From NCBI GenBank assembly GCA_963706535.1, contig CAVPMU010000006.1:62001-126000 (forward strand): a stretch of 64,000 nucleotides of DNA, given 5' to 3'. The translations under genes were made by a program, and so were the position numbers. This document shows, piece by piece, positions 17,779 to 26,511 of this stretch (position 1 is the stretch's first letter; every line of letters starts with the position of its first letter). The notes beneath the pieces are model-generated. The model ran no database searches. It worked only from the letters and a program-made list of their open reading frames with translations, and was not told the DNA's origin. Source of the DNA: RPQJ01 sp963706535. GTDB lineage: Bacteria; Pseudomonadota; Gammaproteobacteria; Steroidobacterales; Steroidobacteraceae.

Positions 17779-20034
17779 ATGACCACCCAGAACGAGCTCA
17801 ATTTCGAAGGCATCGAGCGCCAGCCGCTCCGGACCTTCACCGAGAAGGCGTACCTCGAGTACTCGATGTACGTGATCCTCGACCGCGCGCTGCCGCACGT
17901 CGGCGACGGGCTGAAGCCCGTGCAGCGCCGCATCGTCTACGCCATGAGCGAGCTCGGGCTCGCCGCGACCGCCAAGCACAAGAAATCCGCGCGCACCGTG
18001 GGCGACGTGATCGGCAAGTTCCATCCCCACGGCGACTCGGCGTGCTACGAGGCGCTGGTGCTGATGGCGCAGGCCTTCTCCTGCCGCTACCCGATCGTGG
18101 ACGGGCAGGGCAACTTCGGCTCGCCGGACGACCCGAAGTCGTTCGCGGCGATGCGCTACACCGAGTCGAAGCTGACGCGCTACGCCGAGGTGCTGCTCGC
18201 CGAACTCGGCGAGGGCACGGTGGACTGGACGCCGAACTTCGACGGTACGCTCGAGGAGCCGGCGCTGCTGCCGGCGCGGCTGCCGAACGTGCTCCTGAAC
18301 GGCGCGACCGGCATCGCGGTCGGCATGTCGACCGACATCCCGCCGCACAACCTGCGCGAGGTCGCCGCGGCCTGCATCCGCCTGCTCGAGGACCCGAAGG
18401 CGACGCTCGCCCAGCTCTGCGAGCACGTGCAGGGCCCGGACTTCCCGACCGGCGCCGAGATCATCACGCCGCGCGAGGAGCTGCTGCGGATCTACGAGAC
18501 CGGCAACGGCACCTTCCGCGCCCGCGCCCGCTACGAGGTCGAGGACGGCGAGATCGTCGTCACCGAGCTGCCGTACCAGGTCTCCGGATCCAAGGTGCTC
18601 GAGCAGATCGCCGTGCAGATGCGCGCGAAGAAGCTGCCGATGGTCGAGGACCTGCGCGACGAGTCGGACCACGAGCATCCGACGCGGCTCGTCATTACCC
18701 CGCGTTCGAACCGCGTGGACGTGGAGCAGGTGATGGCGCACCTGTTCGCGACCACGGATCTCGAGCGCAGCTACCGGGTGAACATGAATGTCATCGCCCG
18801 GGACGGGCTGCCGCGCGTGCTGGGGCTGAAGCCCCTGCTCGAGGAGTGGCTCGCGTTCCGCGTCGACACCGTCGTTCGCCGCCTGACGCATCGCCTCGAG
18901 AAGGTCGACGCGCGACTGCACATCCTCGACGGCCTGCTGGTCGCCTACCTGAACCTCGACGAGGTGATCCGCATCGTCCGCTACGAGGACGAGCCGAAGG
19001 CGGCGCTGATCGCGCGCTTCCAGCTCTCCGAGGCGCAGGCCGAGGCCATCCTCGAGACCAAGCTGCGCCACCTCGCGAAGCTCGAGGAGATGAAGATCCG
19101 CGGCGAGCAGGAGAAGCTCGCCGCCGAACGCGACGAGCTCACGAAGACGCTCGCCAGCAAGGCGAAGTTGAAGCGCCTGGTGCGCGACGAGATCACCGCC
19201 GACGCCGCGAAGTACGGGGACGACCGTCGCAGCTCGCTGGTCGAGCGTGCCGCGGCCCAGGCCATCGCCGAGACCGAGCTCGTCGCCAGCGAGCCGGTGA
19301 CGGTGGTCCTGTCGCGCAGCGGCTGGGTGCGCGCGGCGAAGGGTCACGACATCGATCCGCGTTCTCTCTCGTACAAGACCGGCGACGAGTTCCGCGCCGC
19401 GGCGCGCGGTCGCAGCACGCAGCAGGCGGTGTTCCTCGACAGCACGGGTCGCGCCTACAGCCTGCTCGCGCACACGCTGCCCTCGGCGCGGGGGCAGGGC
19501 GAACCGCTGTCCGGTCGTCTCGATCCGCCGGACGGGGCGACATTCCCGGGCGTGCTGATCGGCGAGCCCGACGACCGCTGGGTGCTCGCGAGCAGCGCGG
19601 GCTACGGGTTCGTCGTGACGCTGGGCGAGCTCATGAGCCGCAATCGTGCCGGCAAGGCGATCCTGAAAGTCCCCGCGGGCGCCGGCGTACTCGAGCCGGC
19701 CCCGATCCTCGCGGGCGACAAGCCGCTGCTCGCCGCCGTGAACAGCGACGGCCGTCTGCTCGCGTTCCCGGTGGCCGACCTCCCCGAGTTGCCGCGCGGC
19801 AAGGGCAACAAGATCTTCGGCATCCCCTCGAAGAAGGCGGCGAGCGGCGAGGAAAGCCTGGTCGCGATCGCCGTGGTGGCGCAGGGCCAGTCGCTGCGCG
19901 TGCTGTCCGGCGGGCGGCACATGGGTCTCTCGTACAAGGAGCTAGGCGATTACCGCGGCGAGCGTGGGCAGCGCGGGGCGGTGCTGCCGCGGGGGTGGAG
20001 GAAGGTGGAAGGGCTGGAAGTGGAAAGCGGATAG
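17779..20034 (+). CDS. parC: DNA topoisomerase IV subunit A
   Basis: DNA breakage-reunion subunit of topoisomerase IV, 751 residues. The N-terminal winged-helix region has DGLKPVQRRIVYAM and HPHGDSACYEALVLMAQAFSCRYP, the quinolone-resistance region; the catalytic tyrosine is in AAMRYTESKLTRY. A coiled coil (RALIARFQLSEAQAEAILETKLRHL) and a ParC-type C-terminal beta-pinwheel follow. GGAGG precedes the ATG at good spacing. Ser at the usual quinolone position (GDSACYE) suggests no target mutation. The last codons, AGC GGA TAG, come from the heptad repeat, as in folE2 and the gene at the left edge. Confidence 0.95.
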   Translation: MTTQNELNFEGIERQPLRTFTEKAYLEYSMYVILDRALPHVGDGLKPVQRRIVYAMSELGLAATAKHKKSARTVGDVIGKFHPHGDSACYEALVLMAQAFSCRYPIVDGQGNFGSPDDPKSFAAMRYTESKLTRYAEVLLAELGEGTVDWTPNFDGTLEEPALLPARLPNVLLNGATGIAVGMSTDIPPHNLREVAAACIRLLEDPKATLAQLCEHVQGPDFPTGAEIITPREELLRIYETGNGTFRARARYEVEDGEIVVTELPYQVSGSKVLEQIAVQMRAKKLPMVEDLRDESDHEHPTRLVITPRSNRVDVEQVMAHLFATTDLERSYRVNMNVIARDGLPRVLGLKPLLEEWLAFRVDTVVRRLTHRLEKVDARLHILDGLLVAYLNLDEVIRIVRYEDEPKAALIARFQLSEAQAEAILETKLRHLAKLEEMKIRGEQEKLAAERDELTKTLASKAKLKRLVRDEITADAAKYGDDRRSSLVERAAAQAIAETELVASEPVTVVLSRSGWVRAAKGHDIDPRSLSYKTGDEFRAAARGRSTQQAVFLDSTGRAYSLLAHTLPSARGQGEPLSGRLDPPDGATFPGVLIGEPDDRWVLASSAGYGFVVTLGELMSRNRAGKAILKVPAGAGVLEPAPILAGDKPLLAAVNSDGRLLAFPVADLPELPRGKGNKIFGIPSKKAASGEESLVAIAVVAQGQSLRVLSGGRHMGLSYKELGDYRGERGQRGAVLPRGWRKVEGLEVESG

Positions 20035-20132
20035 CGGATAGCGGATAGCGGATAGTGAAGAGTGGGCCGGGCTTGCCGGCCCATCTTTTTCCGGCACTAT
20101 CCGCTATCCGCTATCCGCTATCCGCTATCCGC
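20027..20132. repeat. Inverted GCGGATA heptad array around a terminator hairpin (copy 2)
   Basis: Four tandem GCGGATA units (20027-20054) are followed by a core containing the hairpin GGGCCGG...CCGGCCC with a TCTTTTT tail, and then by five TATCCGC units (20098-20132) plus a partial unit. The core opens with GTGAAGAG and ends with GCAC, like copy 1 (GTGAAGAA...TCAC). It lies between convergent parC and the FimX-like gene, and the hairpin plus T-run should terminate parC transcription. Confidence 0.85.
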
Positions 20133-20150
20133 TATCTTGCGGCGCCCCGT

Positions 20151-22202
20151 CTAGGCTCCGAGCACCACCTCCTCGGGGCTGCTCACGAAATACCCCTGGA
20201 TGAACTCGATGCCGAGCTGCCAGAGCACGGCCATCGTGTTCGCGTCCTCGACGCGCTCGGCGATGGTGGTGATGCCGTGCGCCTTGGCTTCCTCGACCAG
20301 CAGCTTCACCTGTTCCTGCAGCGGCCGGTCGTTCGCGAGGCCCTGCATCAGCGAGCCATCGATCTTGACGTAATTGACCTGCAGGTGGCTGAGCAGCTGC
20401 AGCGGATTGCGGCCGGCGCCGAAGTTCTCGATGGCGCACTCGAAGCCGAGGTGGCGCAGCAACACGAGCAGCTCCTTGGCGTCCTTGAGGTGCCGGGACG
20501 CGATTTCCTCGCCCAGTTCCACCACGACGCGCGACGCCTCGATGCCGGAGGCCTTGAGTTGCTGGTGCAGCCAAGTGCCGAGCGTCTGGTCGCGCATCGA
20601 GTCGCGCGACACGCGCACGAACACGCGGTGTGGCTTGCGGGAGGCGCAGAAGGACATCGCGGCGCCGATCACCCAGCGGTCGATGTTCTTCATCAGGTCG
20701 GTGCGCTGTGCGGCGGCGAGGAACTCCGACGGCAGCACCTCGTTGCCGCCCTCGTCCAGCATGCGCACGACGAGGTCGAACATCGGCTCGCCTTCGCCGA
20801 CGAGGCTCGCGATCGGCTGCTGAACCAGCCGGAAGCGGTTCGCCATCAGCGCGGCCTTGATCTGCGTCGCCCAGGCGCGGTCGGCTTCGGCGACGTTGGC
20901 GCCGCCATCCTCGCCGTCCGGCCGCAGCAGGCGATTGCCGCCTGCGGCGGCGGCCTTGCGGCAGCCGGTGATGGCCGTCTCGAGCGCAGCTTCGATCGGG
21001 CCGCCCTGGTTACCGCAGGTGCAGGCACCCGCGCTGCAGGTGAGGGTGATCGAGCGGTCGCCGGCCTGGAATGCATGCTCGGCGGTACGCTGCAGGACGC
21101 GGGCGATCCACGCGTCGAGGTCGCGGGCATTGCCCCGCTCGGCGATGATCGCGAATCCGCGCGCCGTGACCCGGCTCGCGTCGTCCCCGGGCTGCAGCTG
21201 GCCGCGCAGCAGCGCACCGATGCCGTCCATCAGGGATTCGACCGCGACGGGGCCGAGGTCCTCCTCGAGCGTCGCGCACTTGTCCGGCTCGAGGTAGATC
21301 ACGCTGCGGATGCCGGCCTTGACGGGCCGGGCGGCATGGGCGGCGGCGGCCTCCTGGAAGGCGGGTCGCTTCAGCAGGCCCGTGACCATGTCGAAGCGCA
21401 GCGCTTCCTCGAGCTGGCGCGCGAGTGATTCCGCATCGCGCTGCTGAGTCGCGACGCGCAGGCGCACCGCCGGCTCGTTCTCGAACTCGAACCGTTCGAA
21501 CTCGAGGTCGATCGGCAGCTCGCCGCCGCCGGGCAACTGCACCAGCGCGCTCAGCGCGTGACCCGCCCACCGCCCCTGCGCCGCGGCGACCAGCGCGCCC
21601 TTGAGCGCCGAGTGGCAGGACTGCGTGAAGAAATCCATCAGCGGCTGGCCGAGCAATGCCGCAGCGTCCGCGTGGCCGAAGAGATCGATCCAGGCGGGGT
21701 TCACGTCGACGACGATGCCCTCCTGCACGTGCGCGATGGCGTCCGTGGAGCCCGTCATGAACGCCTTCATCTGGTCGCGGTACTGGCGGGCGGAGGCGAG
21801 CGTGCCCGCCAGGGCATGGTCGAGTCTCGACGCGTGCAGCTCGCGGGAGGCGACCGCCTGCAGGCGTGCCCGGGCGTGCAGCGTGACGACGTCCTGCGCG
21901 CCGAGTTCGAGCGCGCGGACGAGGTCCGGCTCGGTGATCGACTCGCGCACCAGGATGGCGGGAACCTGGGTCGCCAGGCGCTTGCGGGCCTCGAGCGCGG
22001 CCTCGGTCTCCTCGCCATCGGCGACGCAGAGGAACAGCAACTGGGGCGTCGCCTGCGACAGCGTGTCGGAGAGCGCCGGCACGTCGCGGACCCAGGTGCA
22101 GTGCACCGGATGCCCCGCGTTGCGTAGCGTGCTGTTGATGATTTCCACCGGGTCCTGCTGGCGGGACAGGACCACGAGCGGGATGGCGCCTGAATCGGGC
22201 AC
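20151..22202 (-). CDS. FimX-like receiver/PAS/degenerate GGDEF/EAL protein
   Basis: A 683-residue signalling protein starting at GTG. It has a receiver-like domain (1-125), a PAS domain (about 145-265), a GGDEF-like domain (about 275-425) and an EAL-like domain (about 440-680). The GGDEF active-site motif is missing (ARGFAIIAERG at that place). The EAL motif reads DLVVRM and the other metal-binding acidic residues are not obvious, so the protein is probably a c-di-GMP receptor rather than an enzyme. This order and degeneration match FimX, which controls type IV pili in Pseudomonas and Xanthomonas. FimV elsewhere in the window fits a type IV pilus user. Confidence 0.85.
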   Translation of the reverse strand: MPDSGAIPLVVLSRQQDPVEIINSTLRNAGHPVHCTWVRDVPALSDTLSQATPQLLFLCVADGEETEAALEARKRLATQVPAILVRESITEPDLVRALELGAQDVVTLHARARLQAVASRELHASRLDHALAGTLASARQYRDQMKAFMTGSTDAIAHVQEGIVVDVNPAWIDLFGHADAAALLGQPLMDFFTQSCHSALKGALVAAAQGRWAGHALSALVQLPGGGELPIDLEFERFEFENEPAVRLRVATQQRDAESLARQLEEALRFDMVTGLLKRPAFQEAAAAHAARPVKAGIRSVIYLEPDKCATLEEDLGPVAVESLMDGIGALLRGQLQPGDDASRVTARGFAIIAERGNARDLDAWIARVLQRTAEHAFQAGDRSITLTCSAGACTCGNQGGPIEAALETAITGCRKAAAAGGNRLLRPDGEDGGANVAEADRAWATQIKAALMANRFRLVQQPIASLVGEGEPMFDLVVRMLDEGGNEVLPSEFLAAAQRTDLMKNIDRWVIGAAMSFCASRKPHRVFVRVSRDSMRDQTLGTWLHQQLKASGIEASRVVVELGEEIASRHLKDAKELLVLLRHLGFECAIENFGAGRNPLQLLSHLQVNYVKIDGSLMQGLANDRPLQEQVKLLVEEAKAHGITTIAERVEDANTMAVLWQLGIEFIQGYFVSSPEEVVLGA

Positions 22203-22370
22203 TGGCTATTCACCCCCGCAGGCACCGGCAGGGGCCGGCGCCGCGTTGCTGCAAATCGGCCGGGACTATAGCACCCGCTTTCCGGCCGCTAACGTGACGC
22301 AGGTGGCAGCCTCCACGCGCCGAACGACGCGGTGACCGCCCCCGGCAGTGCGCACCGCCCGGCCCGGGGG

Positions 22371-22400
22371 CTGACGGGCAGGGGGAACTACGGGTATCAT
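22371..22400 (+). promoter_or_regulatory. Candidate promoter of efp
   Basis: CTGACG (22371-22376) and TATCAT (22395-22400) are separated by 18 bases, about 60 bases upstream of the efp ATG. Only four of six bases match the -35 consensus. Confidence 0.4.
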
Positions 22401-22459
22401 GCAGGGCTTTCTTGCGGTAAAGCCGCGACCCCCCAGACCCGCATCCGGTTGAACAACCC

Positions 22460-23029
22460 ATGGCCAGCTACAGCACCAACGAATTTCGTTCCGGGCTCAA
22501 GATCATCCTCGACGGCGATCCGTACACGATCGTCGAGAACGAATTCGTCAAGCCCGGCAAGGGCCAGGCGTTCAATCGCGTGCGCATCCGCAACCTCAAG
22601 AGCGGGCGCACGCTCGAGCGCAACTTCAGGTCCGGCGACACGGTCGAGGCGGCCGACGTCGTCGAGTCCGACATGCAGTACCTCTACACGGACGGCGACT
22701 TCTGGCACTTCATGGTGCCGGACACCTTCGAGCAGCACACGGCCGGCAAGGAGGCGATGGCGGACGCGGCGATGTGGCTCAAGGACGGCACGACCTGCAA
22801 GGTCATGCTGTGGAACGGCGTGCCGCTCGCCGTCGAGGCCCCGGCCCACGTCGAGCTCAAGATCGTCGAGACCGACCCGGGCGTGCGTGGCGACACCGCG
22901 ACGGGCGGGCAGAAGCCGGCCAAGCTCGAGACGGGAGCGGTGGTGCGCGTGCCGCTGTTCATCAACGAGGGCGAGGTCATCCGCGTCGACACGCGCACCG
23001 GCGCCTATCTGTCGCGCGGTAAGAACTGA
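22460..23029 (+). CDS. efp: Translation elongation factor P
   Basis: A 189-residue factor that relieves ribosome stalling at consecutive prolines. Three beta-barrel domains are recognisable, with the modified lysine in the loop EFVKPGKGQAF (the PGKG lysine, near residue 34) and the conserved C-terminal GAYLSRGKN. A lysine rather than arginine at the tip means activation by beta-lysylation, and epmA, the ligase, is encoded 1.9 kb downstream on the other strand. No epmB (lysine 2,3-aminomutase) is visible in the window. It is convergent with msrC across a region holding two large palindromes. Confidence 0.97.
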   Translation: MASYSTNEFRSGLKIILDGDPYTIVENEFVKPGKGQAFNRVRIRNLKSGRTLERNFRSGDTVEAADVVESDMQYLYTDGDFWHFMVPDTFEQHTAGKEAMADAAMWLKDGTTCKVMLWNGVPLAVEAPAHVELKIVETDPGVRGDTATGGQKPAKLETGAVVRVPLFINEGEVIRVDTRTGAYLSRGKN

Positions 23030-23091
23030 CGCTTCGCGTGCTGTTGCGCTGACGCGAGTTCGCTGACGCGACGAGGGCGGCGCCGCTGCGC

Positions 23092-23198
23092 CCGGCTTCC
23101 GGGAGATGTTCCCCGGGGACGCCGTAAATCCATCCGTGGACGCTCCGGGCGCGACGTCCATGTCGCGCACGGCCCCGGAAACATCTCCCGGAAGCCGG
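23092..23198 (-). repeat. Large palindrome A with ATGGAC hairpin loops
   Basis: Outer arms 23092-23118 and 23173-23198 pair over about 26 bp with one mismatch and one bulge. The 54-base centre has an inner hairpin GCGCGAC-GTCCAT-GTCGCGC (23149-23168; loop ATGGAC on the minus strand) and a second segment with the sequence GTAAATCCATCC. Beyond the arms, weaker complementarity continues. The element follows efp in the unannotated 411-base gap 23030-23440; apart from elements A and B I see nothing else in that gap. Confidence 0.85.
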
Positions 23199-23310
23199 AC
23201 GCGCCGTCGCCGCGCTGTCGCGTTACCGCGATCGCGATGTGCGTTGCCGCGGCAACGCTCGAGTCATCTTTCCGCTGCGCCGGTGATGCTGTCGCTGCGC
23301 GTGACGGCGT

Positions 23311-23424
23311 GGGGTGGGCAAGTCCCGTCCTCTCCGGGCGGCGTCACGCGGCATGGACGCCGCGTGCGAGCCTACATGGACGTACTTGCGGCGTCCGCCC
23401 GGAGAGGAGGGACTTGTCCGCCCC
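23311..23424 (+). repeat. Large palindrome B with ATGGAC hairpin loops
   Basis: Arms around 23318-23341 and 23395-23416 pair with one extra base (CAAGTCCC, then CTCTCCGGGCGG). The centre holds ACGCGGC-ATGGAC-GCCGCGT (23346-23365), a perfect 7-bp hairpin with loop ATGGAC, and a second one, TAC-ATGGAC-GTA (23373-23384). It lies just beyond the 3' end of msrC and is oriented opposite to element A, so that each element has the same orientation relative to its own gene. Confidence 0.85.
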
Positions 23425-23440
23425 GCGCCTGCAGCGGCGG

Positions 23441-23935
23441 TCAGCGACGGACAGCGGCGAGAAAGACCCGCACGAGCGCTTCCAGACCCTTCGCATCGAT
23501 CTCGTCGAACCGCCCGTGCGCCGGGCTGTCGAGATCGAGCACGCCGACCAGCCGCTCGCCGTCGACGATCGGCACCACGATCTCCGAGTTCGACGCCGAG
23601 TCGCAGGCGATGTGCCCCGGGAACGCGTGCACGTCGCGCACCACCAGCGTCTCGCGCCGCGCAGCCGCCGTCCCGCACACGCCCTTGCCGATGGGAATGC
23701 GCACGCATGCGGGCCTGCCCTGGAACGGTCCGAGCACGAGGTCGCCCGACGACGGTTCCACGAGGTAGAAGCCGACCCAGTTGAGCTCGGGCAGGCTCCA
23801 GTAGAGCAGCGCCGCGGTGTTGGCCGCGCAGGCGATGAAGTCCGGCTCCCCCTCGAGCAGCGCGCGCAGGGATTTCTCGAGTTCCGCGTAGGCCGTGGCC
23901 TTGTCCGCGTGGGTGAGATCGACGACGGCGTGCAT
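23441..23935 (-). CDS. msrC: Free methionine-(R)-sulfoxide reductase, GAF domain
   Basis: A 164-residue single GAF domain protein that reduces free methionine-R-sulfoxide with thioredoxin. The three conserved cysteines of the family are present: RPACVRIPIGKGVCGTAA (two) and HIACDSASNSEIVVPI (one). WVGFYL and the GVLDLDSP segment are also typical. ATG at 23935 is preceded by GGGAG at nine bases, better than the in-frame TTG two codons upstream. It is downstream of epmA on the same strand, and it helps repair oxidative damage. Confidence 0.92.
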   Translation of the reverse strand: MHAVVDLTHADKATAYAELEKSLRALLEGEPDFIACAANTAALLYWSLPELNWVGFYLVEPSSGDLVLGPFQGRPACVRIPIGKGVCGTAAARRETLVVRDVHAFPGHIACDSASNSEIVVPIVDGERLVGVLDLDSPAHGRFDEIDAKGLEALVRVFLAAVRR

Positions 23936-23959
23936 GTGCAATGACTCCCTTGCCCGTAT

Positions 23960-24934
23960 TCAGCCCCGCTCGACCGGGAAGGCGAGCACCTCGTCGATGG
24001 CGCCCGCCCCGGCGGCGATCATCACGACACGATCGAAGCCGAGCGCCACGCCCGCACAGGGCGGCAGACCACTGCGCAGTGCATCGAGAAACAATTCGTC
24101 CGGCTCGCGGTCGGGCTGGCCGCGACGCGAGCGTTCCTGTCGGTCCGCGGCAAATCGCGTGGCCTGTTCGTCGGCATCGCCGAGTTCGTGGAAGCCGTTG
24201 GCGAGTTCGAGCCCGCCCCAGAACGCCTCGAAGCGGGACGCGACCGGTCCGCGCACCCGTGCGAGCGCGGCCTGCGACGCCGGGAAGTCGTGCAGGAACG
24301 TGATGCGGTCCGCCGGGAATGCGGTGGCGACCAGTGTCGACATCGCGAGGTCGAGCAGGCCGTCGCGCTCGTCGGCGAGCGAATCGGGAACATTCTGACC
24401 CTGGGCGAGCAGGGTCTCGCGCAGCTGCGCGGTCGGGCAGGCGAGCGGATCGAGGCCTAGAATCTCGCGGAACGCATCCGCGTAGGTTACGCGCCGCGTG
24501 GCGCCGACCGGGCGATGCGGCTCGAGCAACACGCGCAGCAGGCACTCGACGTCGTCCATCAAGGCGTGGTGGTCGAGGCCGAGCCGGTACCACTCGACCA
24601 TCGTGAACTCGGGATTGTGGCGCCGGCCGCGCTCGCCCTCGCGGAATGCGTGCGCGACCTGGTAGATGTCCGGGGCGCCGGCGCACAGCAGGCGCTTCAT
24701 CGCGTACTCGGGCGAGGTGTGCAGGAATCCCGCGCGTGAGCCGTCCGCCCGCCGCACTTCGAGCGACTCGAGGTGCACGTCCGTGACGGCGGCCTGCACC
24801 ATCACCGGTGTTTCCACCTCGAGGGTGCCCGTCTCTGCGAAATGACGCCGCACGCGCGCCAGCAGTCCGGCGCGCAGTCGCAGGGTCTCGAGACTCGCGG
24901 TGGGCCGCCAGTCGACTGCGCCGATCGGCTTCAT
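23960..24934 (-). CDS. epmA: EF-P--(R)-beta-lysine ligase
   Basis: A class II lysyl-tRNA-synthetase paralogue of 324 residues, lacking the N-terminal anticodon-binding domain. It attaches beta-lysine to the conserved lysine of EF-P. Motif 2 is seen in FREGERGRRHNPEFTMVEWYR and motif 3 in GVALGFDRVVMIAAG; HTSPEYAMKRLL is the motif 1 to 2 region. The start overlaps the end of psd by four bases (ATGA), the same genX-psd pairing as in Enterobacteria. Its presence with efp confirms lysine-type EF-P modification. Confidence 0.95.
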   Translation of the reverse strand: MKPIGAVDWRPTASLETLRLRAGLLARVRRHFAETGTLEVETPVMVQAAVTDVHLESLEVRRADGSRAGFLHTSPEYAMKRLLCAGAPDIYQVAHAFREGERGRRHNPEFTMVEWYRLGLDHHALMDDVECLLRVLLEPHRPVGATRRVTYADAFREILGLDPLACPTAQLRETLLAQGQNVPDSLADERDGLLDLAMSTLVATAFPADRITFLHDFPASQAALARVRGPVASRFEAFWGGLELANGFHELGDADEQATRFAADRQERSRRGQPDREPDELFLDALRSGLPPCAGVALGFDRVVMIAAGAGAIDEVLAFPVERG

Positions 24935-25812
24935 CCCACGGTCGCGAGTGGTTGGCCCATGCGCACCGTCGATCCCGGTCCGAGGTGCCCGCCGAACTGC
25001 GTGCCGCCGTTGCCGAGCAGCAGGACCACCGTCGAGCCCATGTTGAAGCGGCCGAGTTCGGCACCCTTGGCGAAGTCGGTGCCGATGCCCGCCTCGACGC
25101 TGCGCACCCGGCCACCACGCGCGGCGGGTGGATTGATCTCCCCGGCGTAGACGGTCTCGATGCTGCCGACGAACAGTGCGCCCACCAGCACCATCGCGAG
25201 CGGACCGAGCGTGGTGTCGAACTCGCAGACCACGCGCTCGTTGCGGGCGAAGAGGCCGGGCACCGCGCGTGCCGTGGCGTCGTTCACGCTGTAGAGCGCA
25301 CCGGGCACGTAGCGCGTCGCGGCGAGCCGGCCGGCGAGCGGCATGTGGATGCGGTGATAGTTCCAGGGCGCGAGGTACAGGCAGGCGAAGCCGCCGCCCG
25401 CGTATTTCGCCGCCGCGGCCTCGTCGGCGAGCAAGGCTGCGGCCGTGTAACGCACGCCCTTCGCCTGCAGGAGCTCACCCTCGCGAATCGTCCCGAGCTG
25501 GCTGACCGTGCCGTCCACCGGGCTGGCGAGTTCCCGTTCGCCGCTCGCGACCGGTCTTGCGCCGGGCCGCAGCGCGCGGGTGAAGAAGGCGTTGAAGGAC
25601 GGGTAGGCAAAGGGATCCGGATCGGCGGCCTCTTTCATGTCGATCGCCGGGTAGGCGCGCATCACGGAGCGGATGAGGGCCGTGCGCAGCCACGGCCGGG
25701 TACTGCGGGCCAGCCGGTGCATGAGCTTCGACAGCGCGTGCTGTGGCAGCACGTCCTGCAGCAGGGCGAAGGCCCGGTCCGAGCCGTCTGCGTCCCGTTC
25801 GGCGCGGCTCAT
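24931..25812 (-). CDS. psd: Phosphatidylserine decarboxylase proenzyme
   Basis: A 293-residue inner-membrane enzyme making phosphatidylethanolamine. The proenzyme cleaves itself at the GST motif to create a pyruvoyl group; here FNMGSTVVLL places the serine at residue 260. The catalytic Asp-His-Ser relay is represented by SPVDGTVSQLG, and APWNYHRIHMP and FNAFFTR are conserved family blocks. The gene overlaps both neighbours by four bases, sco1 upstream and epmA downstream, which indicates translational coupling. Confidence 0.96.
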   Translation of the reverse strand: MSRAERDADGSDRAFALLQDVLPQHALSKLMHRLARSTRPWLRTALIRSVMRAYPAIDMKEAADPDPFAYPSFNAFFTRALRPGARPVASGERELASPVDGTVSQLGTIREGELLQAKGVRYTAAALLADEAAAAKYAGGGFACLYLAPWNYHRIHMPLAGRLAATRYVPGALYSVNDATARAVPGLFARNERVVCEFDTTLGPLAMVLVGALFVGSIETVYAGEINPPAARGGRVRSVEAGIGTDFAKGAELGRFNMGSTVVLLLGNGGTQFGGHLGPGSTVRMGQPLATVG

Positions 25813-26444
25813 CGCCCGCTACCGGCGAACTCGACGACCTTGCGGTAGTCGCGCGCCATGACGGTGGCGTCATGGGGACCCGACAGGTACGCGACGATGC
25901 CTCCCATGGGGCCCACGACGAACACGCCGGAGCCGTGGTCCATCGTGTAGCCGCCGTCGGGAAGGCTCACCTTCGCAAACGGGACGCCGAAGGCTGCCGC
26001 CGCGTCGGCCACGGCCTGCGTCGTTCCGGTCCCGCCCGTGAAGCTCGGGTCGAAGAACTCCACGTAGGCTGCGAGCCGCTCGGGGTCGTCGCGCTCCGGG
26101 TCGACGCTCACGAGCAGCACGCCGGGCTGCTGCTCCGCCGGCAGGTCGGCGAGCTGCCGTTTCATCTGCGCCAGCGTGGCGAGCGTGGTGGGACAGATGT
26201 CCGGGCAGTTCGTGAAGCCGAAGAAGACCAGCGTCCATCGGTCCGCGAAACGGTCCGGTCCGAGCGGGCGGCCGTGGTGATCCGTCAGCCCGAGGGCGGG
26301 CAGGGCGCGTGGCGCGGGGAAAATCGTGCCGTGCTCGGCCTGGGGCGGCGGCGTGGGCGCCGACCAGAACGCGCGGGCAAGAATGAGCCCTGCGGCAAAC
26401 GCTACAATTGCGAGGATGCCGATCCTCAATGGACGTGCGGCCAT
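25809..26444 (-). CDS. SCO1/SenC copper chaperone
   Basis: A membrane-anchored thioredoxin-fold protein, about 211 residues from the ATG at 26444 (an in-frame TTG at 26462 would add six). One N-terminal transmembrane helix (IGILAIVAFAAGLILARAFW) is followed by the periplasmic domain. The copper ligands are present: CPDIC in FTNCPDICPTT and the distant His in YTMDHGSGVFVV. SCO1 proteins deliver copper to the CuA site of cytochrome c oxidase. No oxidase gene is nearby. It overlaps psd by four bases. Confidence 0.93.
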   Translation of the reverse strand: MAARPLRIGILAIVAFAAGLILARAFWSAPTPPPQAEHGTIFPAPRALPALGLTDHHGRPLGPDRFADRWTLVFFGFTNCPDICPTTLATLAQMKRQLADLPAEQQPGVLLVSVDPERDDPERLAAYVEFFDPSFTGGTGTTQAVADAAAAFGVPFAKVSLPDGGYTMDHGSGVFVVGPMGGIVAYLSGPHDATVMARDYRKVVEFAGSGR

Positions 26445-26511
26445 GGTCAGGGGCTGGGTCAAGGGTCCGGTCTGACGGGACCGCGATTATCCCACATTGA
26501 CCGCGCCGACC

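Noticed and set aside
23219..23262. Short palindromes CGCGATCGCG and GTTGCCGCGGCAAC as separate regulators
   Set aside because: They lie in decayed outer arms of the large elements and have no promoter next to them.
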